This document shows, in pieces, positions 25,045 through 34,036 of a DNA stretch of 54,865 bases. The notes under the pieces were generated by a model. The model was not told the DNA's origin. It saw only the letters and a list, made by a program, of their open reading frames with translations, and did not search any database. The DNA lies in IMG/VR virus record IMGVR_UViG_3300046413_000898, positions 1-54,865 of that record, one strand, 5' to 3'. A program made the position numbers and the translations under genes. This stretch comes from a virus. How positions within the stretch are numbered: the first letter of the stretch is position 1; the number at the start of each line of letters is the position of its first letter.

Positions 25045-26136
25045 TCAGGAGGTGGTGGGTGCGCCCTGTCGGGCCTGGAACATCGCAGCCCCAGCGGCAG
25101 TCGAGGATGCCCCCGTGTGCCGCTGGTAGCCCTGATGCGTGGACCTGTTGGTCCGCTGGTTCGCCGTGTCGGCGGGAGTCAGGAGGGAAAGCGAGTCGGA
25201 CACCGCATCGGTGTCGACAGCGCCGTCATCGCCCACGAAGGACGAGAGGTTCACCCGGCCCAAGAACTTGTCCAGAGCGGACGGGTCGATCGACCGAGCC
25301 GCAGGGTTGCCGGTGAATGCGGCACGCACCCGCTCGTCAGCGACCTCAGCGAGCACCTGTGCACGCGCCTCAGCCTTGGCGGCCTCGACGGCGTCCGTGA
25401 CAGCGCGCTCGTCCGGGGACTGCTGCGCGCGCTGCGCCTCATCCCACTGAGCGGCCTTGGCGGCCAGCTCATCGTAGTCGGAGCGTGCCTTGGCGGTGGA
25501 CTCGTGCTTGCGGGCCTGGTGCTTCCAGTAGGCCTCGCGCTGGTCGACGGTCATCTCGGCCAGGGGCGTCTGCGCCGGGAACCCCGGCTCGCCCCCGGAC
25601 TCGGACTGATCCGGCCCGTTCGCGCCCTGATCCTGGGTGGAGCTCTGGTTCTGCGGAGCGTCCTGCGGATCGGCGTCCTTGGGTGCGGCGTTGAGCGACT
25701 GCGGCATGTTCGTGTCCTTGTCAGGTGAGTCGGTGCCCTGCTCGGGCGTGATCGTGATGTCCCCATCGGCAGGCGCGTAGGTCGCCCACCAGCGGGAGAT
25801 CGGTTCGTCCATGTCCTCGCCCTGCCCCCGCCCGCGAGCGCGCTGGGTGGCGAGCTCCTCGGGGGTGGCCAGGACGATGACTTCCTCAGCGCCGACGCGC
25901 TTAGCGTGGTCGACGCGAGCTTCCGGGTCAGCGAGCGTGCGGATGATCCACACGTCACCGCGCTCATACTGGGCGGCTCCGGTCTCCATGAGGGAGCGCA
26001 CGGAGCGCGCCAGTTCGGGGTCGCCGTACTGCTCACGCAGCTGATCCAGATCGATGACGAGGTCGTCAGGGGCGGCGTGGGCTGCGACGTAAGTCGTCTT
26101 GCCGGCGGCCGGTGGGCCACATACGGTGCGGATCAT
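25045..26136 (-). CDS. P-loop kinase fused to capsid scaffold, 363 aa
   Basis: The N-terminal ~125 residues form an AAA_33-type kinase/NTPase: Walker A GPPAAGKT at 7-14, DLDQL at 29-33, and an Arg-rich lid (ATQRARGRG ~96-104). Residues ~144-363 are low-complexity and helical (EAYWKHQARKHESTAKARSDYDELAAKAAQWDEAQRA), like the capsid scaffolds found just before capsid genes. ATG at 25707 (residue 144), with AAGGA 7 bases upstream, could yield the scaffold alone. The role of the kinase part is unknown. Confidence 0.82.
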   Translation of the reverse strand: MIRTVCGPPAAGKTTYVAAHAAPDDLVIDLDQLREQYGDPELARSVRSLMETGAAQYERGDVWIIRTLADPEARVDHAKRVGAEEVIVLATPEELATQRARGRGQGEDMDEPISRWWATYAPADGDITITPEQGTDSPDKDTNMPQSLNAAPKDADPQDAPQNQSSTQDQGANGPDQSESGGEPGFPAQTPLAEMTVDQREAYWKHQARKHESTAKARSDYDELAAKAAQWDEAQRAQQSPDERAVTDAVEAAKAEARAQVLAEVADERVRAAFTGNPAARSIDPSALDKFLGRVNLSSFVGDDGAVDTDAVSDSLSLLTPADTANQRTNRSTHQGYQRHTGASSTAAGAAMFQARQGAPTTS

Positions 26137-27290
26137 GCGGCCCTCCTGCTCTTGCGTGGCTTGGTCAGCGCCTCGAGCTCCTGCTCGTAGCGCGTGATGC
26201 GCTTGAGCGCGGCGTGACGGATGTACTGGGCCTTCTGCGGGTCGTCGAGCTCGGCCAGCAGCTTGTCGCCGTGTTCCACGGACTTCCGGGCCGCAGCCAG
26301 ACGCTTCTCGACCTCAGCGATTCGGTCGGCGTTCTTCGCCGCCTTCGCCTCGATCGTCTTGGCATCCCGCGCCGCCTCGACCGCAGCAGCACGCTTGGCT
26401 GCCATGTCCTCGACGATCTCAGTCTCGCCGTCCGCCTTGAGCACCGGGCCCAGCTCACCGTTCTCTTCCACGGTGACTCGGACGCGCTGCAGATCCCCGC
26501 GCCCTGTCGACCCAGCGGCCTTGTAGATCTTATTGAGGTCCGCCTCGTTGAGGTCGAAGCCGGGGTCCTCGGCAGCGGTGATCACCGAGACAGTGCACTT
26601 GCACCCGTTGTGGACCCCCTTGAGGTCCTCCCGGGAGTACTTCCTCGACGCGGCTGCCACGCAGAGCCCGCAGGTGCCCGTCTTGGATTCCTCCGGGTGG
26701 ATGATCCGTCGATAGCCGACGACCTTCTGCGTCTTGCGCCCGCGGGCCTTGTGCTTCTTCCTGGCCTGGGCGACCTCGTCCTCGTTGGGCTCGGCCACGA
26801 GCACCTCGCGCTCCTGGTCGCGCTGCGCCAGCGCCATGTCCATCTCGGCGAGCGCCTTGATGCGCGACTCGACCTCACGATCGATGCGATCCGCCGCCCA
26901 CTGCTGGCCCTCGGCATAGCGCAATGACTTCTCGAAGCGCCGGTGAGTCTTCACCGGACGCTCCCAGATCTGCTCGATGCTCTCACCACCGCGCTCTCGC
27001 GAGTATCGGAACGGCAGCAGGACGTCGTCGATCTCGTCCTCCGGGAACACGGCGTCCAGGTCCTCGTACTGCTGCTGGAGGGTGGCGATCGTCTGCCGGC
27101 GGACCTGAGTCTGCGCGGCCTCCACGAGGGTGGAGGACTCCCGCGAGATGGCACGCACCATCTCGCCGTCATACCAGCCGTCGAACGGCCTCCACAGCTC
27201 GAGCAGCTGCTGAACCAGCGCGGCCGTGATCGTCGTCGTGACCGACGCCTGGGCGTTGACGATCCGAGTCAGGGTCCGCAGATCAGCCAT
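26133..27290 (-). CDS. MuF-like head morphogenesis protein, 385 aa
   Basis: Follows the portal gene with an overlap. Residues ~170-240 hold the SPP1 gp7/MuF pattern (VVGYRRIIHPEESKTGTCGLCVAAASRKYSREDLKGVHNGC), with Cys and His suggestive of metal binding. The C-terminus is an Ala/Lys-rich coiled coil (~310-385). ATG 27290 is chosen; the longer frame upstream lies inside the portal gene. It probably acts in early head assembly. Confidence 0.82.
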   Translation of the reverse strand: MADLRTLTRIVNAQASVTTTITAALVQQLLELWRPFDGWYDGEMVRAISRESSTLVEAAQTQVRRQTIATLQQQYEDLDAVFPEDEIDDVLLPFRYSRERGGESIEQIWERPVKTHRRFEKSLRYAEGQQWAADRIDREVESRIKALAEMDMALAQRDQEREVLVAEPNEDEVAQARKKHKARGRKTQKVVGYRRIIHPEESKTGTCGLCVAAASRKYSREDLKGVHNGCKCTVSVITAAEDPGFDLNEADLNKIYKAAGSTGRGDLQRVRVTVEENGELGPVLKADGETEIVEDMAAKRAAAVEAARDAKTIEAKAAKNADRIAEVEKRLAAARKSVEHGDKLLAELDDPQKAQYIRHAALKRITRYEQELEALTKPRKSRRAA

Positions 27291-28695
27291 CAGATGCCAC
27301 CGCGATCTGCTCGAGCAGCGCATCCTGCGAGCGCTGCAGCTCGGCCGCGGAGATCTCCTCGGGGGAGAGCTGCAAGAACTTCTCCATCGCGGTGCGCCAC
27401 GGGACACCTGCCTCCTTCGCGGCGCGGCCGGCCTCGGCGCGCTCGGTGAGCGAGGAGCGCCGCGGGTCCGCCCAGGACGCCCGGATCGAGGCCGGGTCGG
27501 CGCGGTCCGGGAACCCGGCCAGGAGCAGGGCGGTGGAGATGACGGCCTTCATGCGTCCGTTGATGCCGAGGATGATGTCCTCGACCTCGAACACGATGCC
27601 CTCACGCTTGAGGTCCGACCCGGAGGCGGACTCGTTGGCGGCGTCCGGGGCGAGCATGTACAGCGGCGTGTTCGACACGGCCGCGAGGTGCTTAAGGTCG
27701 TCGCGCACGGCGTTAAGCACCGGGGTGATGTCGGCCTGACCGGACTCCCAGATATCCACGGCCTGCGGCAGAATCCACAGCGACCCCGGGTCGGACTCGA
27801 AGATCGCGTCGTAGTCGATCTCCTCACCCGTCTCCGGGTTGGTGCGGGGCGCGCCCTTGAGGCCGCGCTGCCGAAACGCCTGCAAGGCGATCAGGATCAT
27901 CCGCTGCAGGATGCTGTGGTTGATCCGCTCCATGGTGGGGATGTGCTGCTCGAAGCACGCCTGCCCCTCCTGGCCCAGGAGCTCGACCACAGGGACGTAG
28001 TCGACAGGCATCTCCACCGGTTGTTCGTCGAGGACCCACATGCCGGGGTGCAGCCGCCAGTTCTTGGCCGCACCGCGGGGCAGGATCGTGGGGCCCTCGT
28101 GCACTGCGGTGCGCGTGTAGCCCGGGCGCCACAGCACGGCGACGTCGCGGTCGCTGATCTCGTCGCGGTACACCTTGAGCGCGGCCAGGGGGCGCGCGGC
28201 GTCGGCCGGGTTGGGCTCGACGATCATCTGCGACGGGTGCTCCGCCGTGATCCGCACCCCACCCTCAGACCCGTCTGCCGGGTCCAGGTGATCCACGAGC
28301 AGGTACCCGGCGCTCAGCCCGGCCATCCACCGCAGCGCGGTGCGCAGCTCGTGCTTGCCGTCGGCGGACTCGAGCAGGCGGTTGACCTCGTCGTCCCCGT
28401 TCGTGGAGTCATCCACGGCCGTCTGGAAGGTTTGCAGCTGGATGCGGTGCAGGCGCGCGTTCGTGATCAGCTGCGCCAGGTTCAACGAGGCGAGCCGCTG
28501 CAGCTGGCGGAAGTTCCCGCCCTTGTCCGGGTACGGCAGGGGCGGGGTGCCCTGCAGCCACTGCTCATTGCGGTGGATCTGCGGCAGACGCTGAGCCAGC
28601 TTCTTCGACAGGTGGTGCATCCACCACTCGTCCGAGCCCCGCGGCGCCGAGGACGGGGCCGCGAGCGGAGCGAACCCTTCGGGGATCAGCAGCAT
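27283..28695 (-). CDS. Portal protein, 470 aa
   Basis: SPP1/HK97-type portal that forms the dodecameric DNA entry ring. The position between large terminase and MuF, the size, and blocks such as LQRLASLNLAQLITNARLHRIQLQTFQ (~65-90) and GVVFEVEDIILGINGRMKAVIS-like sequence late in the protein support this. Confidence 0.92.
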   Translation of the reverse strand: MLLIPEGFAPLAAPSSAPRGSDEWWMHHLSKKLAQRLPQIHRNEQWLQGTPPLPYPDKGGNFRQLQRLASLNLAQLITNARLHRIQLQTFQTAVDDSTNGDDEVNRLLESADGKHELRTALRWMAGLSAGYLLVDHLDPADGSEGGVRITAEHPSQMIVEPNPADAARPLAALKVYRDEISDRDVAVLWRPGYTRTAVHEGPTILPRGAAKNWRLHPGMWVLDEQPVEMPVDYVPVVELLGQEGQACFEQHIPTMERINHSILQRMILIALQAFRQRGLKGAPRTNPETGEEIDYDAIFESDPGSLWILPQAVDIWESGQADITPVLNAVRDDLKHLAAVSNTPLYMLAPDAANESASGSDLKREGIVFEVEDIILGINGRMKAVISTALLLAGFPDRADPASIRASWADPRRSSLTERAEAGRAAKEAGVPWRTAMEKFLQLSPEEISAAELQRSQDALLEQIAVASDG

Positions 28696-28721
28696 GGGCG
28701 TACCTCCTCGGCATCACGGGG

Positions 28722-30437
28722 TCATCGGCGGCGCGAACCACCGACCTTGAACGGGACGAACATCTCCGGAGTCGGCTTCTCCGGCTCGTTGAGCACCTGG
28801 GCGCGGGCCTCGTAGGCCAACGCTGAGGCGACCGCGGCGTCGATCTTCTTGACCGACCCCTTGGCCTCCTTGCCGATCACGATCCCGCCGCGGCGAGACC
28901 ACCGGCGGGCGTTGATCAGGTGCCGAACCAGCGCCGGATTGGCGCTGATCGCCACCTGCTCCTTGGCGATCGCGTCATGCAGACGCTCGAGCGCGAGCGC
29001 CATCTTGGTGTCGAGCTTCGTCCACCACTTCACCGTCGAGTTCCCGGACGCCTTAGCCCGGTAGCCATCGCCGTACTCGCGCTCCCACCGCTCGACCTGA
29101 TCGATCCAGTGCGGCGGATCCGCGAAGAACGCAACGACGTCATAGCGGTCATGGGCGTTGGCCACGGCCGCGTCGACCGCGACCTCGTCCACCCGCCAGT
29201 CGGCGGCCTCCGGCCCGTCCGGGCACTCCCAGATCCCGATCTCGAACAGATAGCCGTCCGAGATCCGGCAGCCGATCAGCGCCGTGGCGTCGTCGGTCTG
29301 CGCGCCGTCGAACCCCAGGGCGATCTGCTCGCCCGCAGCGACCTCGTCAGCACCACGTCCAGGCATCCCGGACGTCACGCCAGCGAGCTGCGCCGGGGTG
29401 ACCCACGCGTTGTGTTGCTCGGTCAGCGCGTTGAGGAAGTACCTGCGGGAGTCCTCTGGGGTGGAGCGCGGGTCGAAGATCTCGTCGATCAGACCCTGCT
29501 TCGAGTTCCAGTCCAGGGCCTCGCCGTAAGCCTCCTCGATCGCGCCCTCGAGCGCGTCCAGGTCCGCGAGGTTCTGCAGGTCGGACCAGCGGTGGTCGTA
29601 GAGCATACGCAGACGCCCACGCACCTTCGGCGCGCGGCCCTCAGCGAGCGCCACAAGGCTCTCCTCGACGGCCTGGGCGTACTTGTACGTCTGCTCGGCC
29701 ACGGACTCCTCACCGGGGGCGTACATGGTGGTGGTCTCGATATACCAGGTCTCGTCCACGCGCTTGCGCTTGACAAGGTTCCTGGTCACGGTCGTGTGCA
29801 TGGACCGCAACCCCGGGGTGTTGTAGAGGTGCGTCTCGTCCATGACGGCGAACGTCTCCTTGCCGCCGTCCTTGGAGGCGGATCCGGCAGTGGAGGGGGT
29901 GATCTCCCCGCCGTAGGGCAGCAACACCCGTGTGAGGCCGACGTCAAGGCCGTAGGCCTGCAGCTCCGCGAGCGGGCCCTCCTTGAGATTCAAGTAGACC
30001 TGATCGTAGACGTTGCCGGTCTGGCCCTCCTCGGTGGCCATGATCCGCACGAACGGCGAGCGCACCGGACGACCCATGGGTTCGCCGGCGGCGTACGTGT
30101 AGGTCTGACCGAGGAACTCGTACGTCTCCCCACCCTCGGCCCAGCCATCGAAGCGACACGGCCCCAGGGCCTCCAGCAGCACGAGCTCAGCCGCCAGACC
30201 GGACTTGTTGCACCCCTTGGGGCGAGAGAAGAACGCGCTGTCGACCAGGCGGCGACCATCGGCGTCGAGGCTATAGCAGTCCACGACGAACTGCGAGTAC
30301 TCGTCGCCGTGACGGATCGGCTCGCCCTGCACAGCGCCCGGGCCGTGCACGACGAAAGTCTCGATCCACCACAGACCCAGCCAGCCGAGAGACCGCGAAC
30401 GCGAGGCCCCAGGCGGGCGGACTACCTTGTGCGGCAT
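28722..30437 (-). CDS. Terminase large subunit, 571 aa
   Basis: DNA-packaging motor. The ATPase Walker A site is an atypical SRPKGCNKSG (71-80), Walker B FAVMDETH has the acidic pair at ~200-201, and the nuclease domain begins near LGFDGAQTDDATALIG (~375-390) with further acidic residues (AVDAAVANAHDRYDVVAFFADPPHW). ATG 30437 overlaps the small-subunit stop as TGATG. Confidence 0.93.
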   Translation of the reverse strand: MPHKVVRPPGASRSRSLGWLGLWWIETFVVHGPGAVQGEPIRHGDEYSQFVVDCYSLDADGRRLVDSAFFSRPKGCNKSGLAAELVLLEALGPCRFDGWAEGGETYEFLGQTYTYAAGEPMGRPVRSPFVRIMATEEGQTGNVYDQVYLNLKEGPLAELQAYGLDVGLTRVLLPYGGEITPSTAGSASKDGGKETFAVMDETHLYNTPGLRSMHTTVTRNLVKRKRVDETWYIETTTMYAPGEESVAEQTYKYAQAVEESLVALAEGRAPKVRGRLRMLYDHRWSDLQNLADLDALEGAIEEAYGEALDWNSKQGLIDEIFDPRSTPEDSRRYFLNALTEQHNAWVTPAQLAGVTSGMPGRGADEVAAGEQIALGFDGAQTDDATALIGCRISDGYLFEIGIWECPDGPEAADWRVDEVAVDAAVANAHDRYDVVAFFADPPHWIDQVERWEREYGDGYRAKASGNSTVKWWTKLDTKMALALERLHDAIAKEQVAISANPALVRHLINARRWSRRGGIVIGKEAKGSVKKIDAAVASALAYEARAQVLNEPEKPTPEMFVPFKVGGSRRR

Positions 30438-30910
30438 CAGTCCGCGATCCTCCCGCGCCGCGCCTCGATCGACGTCACCGTCGCCCCCGCACCGGATCCG
30501 GCGACAGCGACATCGGGGACCTCGATCTCCGACTTGAGACGCAGCCGGTCCTCGACCGTCGCACCGAACTTCGCCACGCGGATCCGCACCTCAGCAGAGA
30601 ACTCCCACCGGCCCTTGGCCCACATGATGTGGTGCATCAGGGCCGTGTCGAGCAGGAAGTCCCAGTCCGGGTCCGACAGCATCCGGGACGCCTGCGGCGA
30701 ACGCCGCCAGTGGTCCCACCAGCGGCGGGTCTGCGGGTGCCAGTCCTCGCCCTCGGGCAAAACCTCGGCACCCTTCGGGAGATCGGGGCCGAAATACTTG
30801 GGGCCACGCACGATCTGGCGATGCGTGTTGTCCTGCGGCAGCTTCGTACGCTCAGGCTGATCCCGACCACGAGACCGGCTCTGCTTCGGTGCGGGCCCAT
30901 GTCCGGCCAT
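30437..30910 (-). CDS. Terminase small subunit, 157 aa
   Basis: DNA-recognition subunit of packaging. It has the actinophage-type start MAGHGPAPKQSRSRGRD and the conserved WHPQTRRWWDHWRRSPQA segment (~57-74), followed by a helical core (DWDFLLDTALMHHIMWAKG). It sits directly upstream of the large subunit. Confidence 0.88.
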   Translation of the reverse strand: MAGHGPAPKQSRSRGRDQPERTKLPQDNTHRQIVRGPKYFGPDLPKGAEVLPEGEDWHPQTRRWWDHWRRSPQASRMLSDPDWDFLLDTALMHHIMWAKGRWEFSAEVRIRVAKFGATVEDRLRLKSEIEVPDVAVAGSGAGATVTSIEARRGRIAD

Positions 30911-30937
30911 GACGAGTCACCTCCGTGTCGGTGCAGA

Positions 30938-31237
30938 TCAGACCCGTGCCGGGTCCTCCTGCGTGGTGTGCGGGGAACTCCCGCCGCTCAGGGCGCCCAA
31001 ACGAGCGCCAGCCTCCTGGATCTGCCGATCAAGCACCGGCACCATGCCCTGCTCCCACCTACGCCCCAACGCGAGTACCTCGGCGCGCCGCTGCTCAAGC
31101 CGGGCCAGCCGGTCGTTCAGCCGCTTCACCTCGCGCTTCGTCTGCGCCTTGCAGACCTGCGAGCAGTAGAGCTGCGGGCGGCCGCGCCGATGGGGCGCGA
31201 TGAACTCGCCGGCGCACCACCGACAGGTCCTCCACAT
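30938..31237 (-). CDS. Zinc-ribbon/coiled-coil protein, 99 aa
   Basis: The N-terminus has a CxxC...CxxxC zinc ribbon (CRWCAGEFIA, LYCSQVCK), then a coiled coil (KRLNDRLARLEQRRAEVLALGRRWEQG). It is encoded just before the small terminase and may help packaging or endonuclease action. ATG 31237 is preferred; 31252 is an in-frame alternative. Confidence 0.68.
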   Translation of the reverse strand: MWRTCRWCAGEFIAPHRRGRPQLYCSQVCKAQTKREVKRLNDRLARLEQRRAEVLALGRRWEQGMVPVLDRQIQEAGARLGALSGGSSPHTTQEDPARV

Positions 31238-31401
31238 GTCCACCACCCCCATCCACAGGCCGCAGAAGGCCGCGCATCATACCAGGCCCGCGACCGCATA
31301 TCGGGGCGAGCCCAGACCCCCAGACCCACGCGCACAGCGTCCTGCCGAACTCAGCGGAGGGGGGAGCCGACCTCCAGGGGAGGGGGTCGGGCGGGGGCGG
31401 G
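31238..31401 (-). promoter_or_regulatory. G-rich gap with possible promoter before the packaging genes
   Basis: No gene is seen. A perfect-looking -10, TATGAT on the minus strand (31276-31281), is preceded by TGG but has no good -35. Runs of G/C (31360-31400) make this a possible cos or late-promoter region; neither is proven. Confidence 0.35.
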
Positions 31402-32241
31402 TCAAGCGGCCTCGGCCATGAGCTGGGCGCCCTTGAGCGAGTTGCAGATCGCGTGGGCGGTGCGGAGGTTCGTGAGGTCGTCCGTTCCGCCGACTGCTCG
31501 GGGGATGACGTGGTCGAGGGTTGGTGACCATGGGTCGTCGTACCGATAGGTCTTGCTCGTCGCCCCGCCGCATAGCCAGCAGGTGAAGTTGTCACGGGCA
31601 AGGACTGCGCCTCGATGCTTGAGCCACGGCCCCTTGTGGATCCGGCCTGGTAGGCGTCGTGCTTCTACCCGCTTCCTGCATCGAGTGGAGCAGTACACCT
31701 TCCCCCACGCGGGGTTGGTGGTGAAGGTGTGCCCGCAGTCCGCGCATGGGATGTAGGCGACTTGGCAAGTGGTGGCTCGGGCGAGGTCAGCTCGTGCGCG
31801 ATCGCGTGCCCTGCGGGCGCACGGGTCCGAGCAGTACCTTCGTTCCCGCCCGGCCCTGCCAACCCAGGCAATGTCGCACTCTGGGCAGGTGCCGTACTGG
31901 AGATCGCATTGGCCGCGTATCTTGCTGCTCTCGAGCGGGTCGATCCGGTGGGCAGCCTGTGCCATCTTCCCTGCCCGGGCGAGTTGCCCTGTGGCGCGGT
32001 TGTTGAGGTCTCGGCAGGTGCGGGAACAGAAGCGGGCGGAGGCGCGGGCCGTGAAGCTCTCGCCGCAGAGCTGGCAGGTCTTCTCGTGGTGGTGGCCGCG
32101 GATGACCTCGCCATTGGCTACCTGCTTGCGGTAGATCTCGCGGTTCCGTCTGCGCTTGCGTTCCTTGGCGCAGTCCGGTCCGCAGGTGAGCCGCTTGGCG
32201 GGCTGCCCGCATTCTGTGCAGGTGCGGGTAGGGTTGGGCAT
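31402..32241 (-). CDS. HNH endonuclease with multiple zinc ribbons, 279 aa
   Basis: Four Cys-rich zinc ribbons in a row (CTECGQPAKRLTCGPDC, CQLCGESF...FCSRTC, CPECDIAWVG...YCSDPC, CADCGHTF...YCSTRC) are followed by a C-terminal HNH domain (CWLCGG ... LDHVIPRAVGGTDDLTNL ... AICNSLKG). It may be a homing endonuclease or the packaging-associated HNH. ATG 32241 follows AGGAGG by 9 bases. Confidence 0.85.
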   Translation of the reverse strand: MPNPTRTCTECGQPAKRLTCGPDCAKERKRRRNREIYRKQVANGEVIRGHHHEKTCQLCGESFTARASARFCSRTCRDLNNRATGQLARAGKMAQAAHRIDPLESSKIRGQCDLQYGTCPECDIAWVGRAGRERRYCSDPCARRARDRARADLARATTCQVAYIPCADCGHTFTTNPAWGKVYCSTRCRKRVEARRLPGRIHKGPWLKHRGAVLARDNFTCWLCGGATSKTYRYDDPWSPTLDHVIPRAVGGTDDLTNLRTAHAICNSLKGAQLMAEAA

Positions 32242-32304
32242 GTGATCGTTCCTCCTGTGAACGGTTGCCATGCCCCCGGCTGTTGACGCAGCGCGGGGGT
32301 CTTC

Positions 32305-32610
32305 TCATGCCGTCGGGTCGATCCCCGGGTGCTGCTCCGGAGGGCGACGCTCACGCGGACGGCGGGACGACGTCGCGCCCTGCGCGCCGGTGATGCGGTC
32401 GTGGTGCCACGAGCACAGCGACGCGAGGTCGTCGTGATCATCAGCCTCGCCGCGGTGATGAACATCGGTCGCTCGCGCAGTGCACCGCAGCCCGGTGTCC
32501 GGGGAGACGTAGGTGCACCGCCCGCCATCAGCACGCAGCTGACGGCGACGACGCCGCTCCCAGTCGGGAGGCAGTGCCGCGGTGCGCCCGGACCGATCAC
32601 CCCACGGCAT
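32305..32610 (-). CDS. HNH endonuclease near terminase, 101 aa
   Basis: Small basic HNH protein with RRQLRADGGRC, CTARATDVHH and LASLCSWHHDRITGAQG. HNH proteins near terminase genes often stimulate cohesive-end cleavage during packaging. ATG 32610 overlaps the upstream stop (TGATG). Confidence 0.82.
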   Translation of the reverse strand: MPWGDRSGRTAALPPDWERRRRRQLRADGGRCTYVSPDTGLRCTARATDVHHRGEADDHDDLASLCSWHHDRITGAQGATSSRRPRERRPPEQHPGIDPTA

Positions 32611-33185
32611 CAGGAGAACCGGCCGAGGTAGGCGAAGGCTGCCGACAGGCGAGGGCTCTCTGCATACCCCACGAGGACGTTGCACGGCGAACAGAGCAGG
32701 GCCCGGACACACGCCCCGCATGCCTTCTCTCCGGGGCAGCAAGCGTGGTCATGGTCGATCAGGAGTTGCCGTCCGGTCTCTACCTCGGGGACCCCGCATA
32801 GCGCGCATGCACCGCCTTGAGCAGCGTGCATCGACTGGTAGGTCTCAACCGTGATGCCGAACGCTGCGCATCGGTCTCGAAGCCTGTTCGCTCTGGTGCG
32901 CTCTGGGTTAGCCACCCTGGACCGCCGGTTGTAGTCAGCGGCCTTGCCCATGTTCTGGGGTAGCTGGTGCCATCGCTGCAGGTAGTCGCGCACGCAGGGC
33001 AGGCACTTGTTGTTGAGCCCGTCTGCCCTGTCGCTCGACTTGCCGAACTCCTTGACTCGCAGCCACTCTTTGCAGGATGTGCACCGCTTGACCCCGACAC
33101 GGAGGGTCGTCGCTGTCTTGTTCCTCTTGGGGAGCTTCCCGCCATAGGCTTCTGTGGCGATCTCAATCGGCGTACGCTGGTCCAT
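32610..33185 (-). CDS. Recombination endonuclease VII-like, 191 aa
   Basis: N-terminal CxxC zinc-ribbon part (CTSCKEWLRVKEFGKSSDRADGLNNKCLPC, ~35-64), then an Endonuclease_7 domain with CALCG, IDHDHACCPG, and RALLCSPCNVLVG (~125-180). It probably resolves branched DNA before packaging. ATG 33185 follows AAGGAG by 6 bases. Confidence 0.87.
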   Translation of the reverse strand: MDQRTPIEIATEAYGGKLPKRNKTATTLRVGVKRCTSCKEWLRVKEFGKSSDRADGLNNKCLPCVRDYLQRWHQLPQNMGKAADYNRRSRVANPERTRANRLRDRCAAFGITVETYQSMHAAQGGACALCGVPEVETGRQLLIDHDHACCPGEKACGACVRALLCSPCNVLVGYAESPRLSAAFAYLGRFS

Positions 33186-33262
33186 GTCGAACTCCTTCAC
33201 AGTTCGTCCACGCCCTCGTCCTGTTCCCGCAGGAGCGAGGGCACTTGTCTGTCAGCTTGGAT

Positions 33263-33517
33263 CTATCCGGGGCCCACCGGATTGGATCCCTTTCTCGAGC
33301 CGGGCCAGTAGCCGTACACGTCCTTGAACCACTGTGATGCTGTGCGCTTTGCCTGCACGATGCTCATGTGCTTGACCAGCTGCCGATATAGCGCCGTCCA
33401 GGGATGGGCGTGCCCGACCCAGCGCGTCTTGCCTGGGCCCTGGGTCCACCACCACTTGAGGTAGCCCCGCGTTCCCTGCTTCGGGTTTGCGGTGGCGTCA
33501 GGCCATGCAGATGCCAC
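33263..33517 (-). CDS. Conserved actinophage protein, ~84 aa
   Basis: A small basic, Trp-rich protein (GTRGYLKWWWTQGPGKTRWVGH, HPWTALYRQLVKHM, AKRTASQWFKDVYGYWPG) of a type widespread before packaging genes in actinophages. The function is unknown. GTG 33517 is preferred because GGAGG lies 8 bases upstream; ATG 33523 is too close to that site. Confidence 0.75.
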   Translation of the reverse strand: MASAWPDATANPKQGTRGYLKWWWTQGPGKTRWVGHAHPWTALYRQLVKHMSIVQAKRTASQWFKDVYGYWPGSRKGSNPVGPG

Positions 33518-33604
33518 GACCATCACCTCCGTTGTGTGGGTCGGCGGGTGCGATCACCGGGGAGGAGTTGCCCTGGTCCGCACACCGCCGGTCTATGGGG
33601 CCGC

Positions 33605-33721
33605 CTACCAGCGGCCGATGATCTTCCAGCAGCGGGCGCATTGCCAGGCTGTGGGGTCGGGGCAACGCTCCCACCAGTGGGCGTTGCAGGCGCAGAGGAT
33701 GCGTCCGAGGCGGGTTCGCAT
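33605..33721 (-). CDS. Zinc-ribbon mini-protein, 38 aa
   Basis: A 38-residue protein (RILCACNAHWWERCPDP ... WQCARCWKIIG) with two CxxC-type pairs, started behind AGGAGACCACC. It is too short for most gene callers. Confidence 0.62.
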   Translation of the reverse strand: MRTRLGRILCACNAHWWERCPDPTAWQCARCWKIIGRW

Positions 33722-33857
33722 GGTGGTCTCCTGTGTGGTGTTCCCCTGGCGGGGTGCGATGCGTGTATCCAGTGCGTCGTCTGCGCGGACGGCATCTTGT
33801 TGTGTGGTTGCCCTGCCAGGGGTGGTGGGTGGCGCGGTGAAACGGCACCGCACCGAG

Positions 33858-33929
33858 TGCGGGTGCCCGGGGTCGAACCGGAGGACTGGTCCACGGCAGG
33901 CCTGCTCACCCTGCCTCCACCTCACCCGC
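33858..33929 (-). other. tRNA-like element (degenerate or attP-like)
   Basis: The 72-base span ends in perfect 7-bp acceptor arms (GCGGGTG and CACCCGC) and a good T arm (CCGG-TTCGACC-CCGG, with one more U-G pair). The D and anticodon stems do not pair well, and no CCA is encoded. It is either a decayed tRNA, an unusual one, or an attachment site that matches a host tRNA 3' end. Confidence 0.3.
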
Positions 33930-34036
33930 TGCCCCACGTCTGGGGCTCAACAGCCAGCCAATCCCGGGGGACGACTGGCAACAATGTCCTGGTGGTTTCG
34001 CACAGGGTGCTGGGCCCGCCAGGTGGCCACGTTGTC

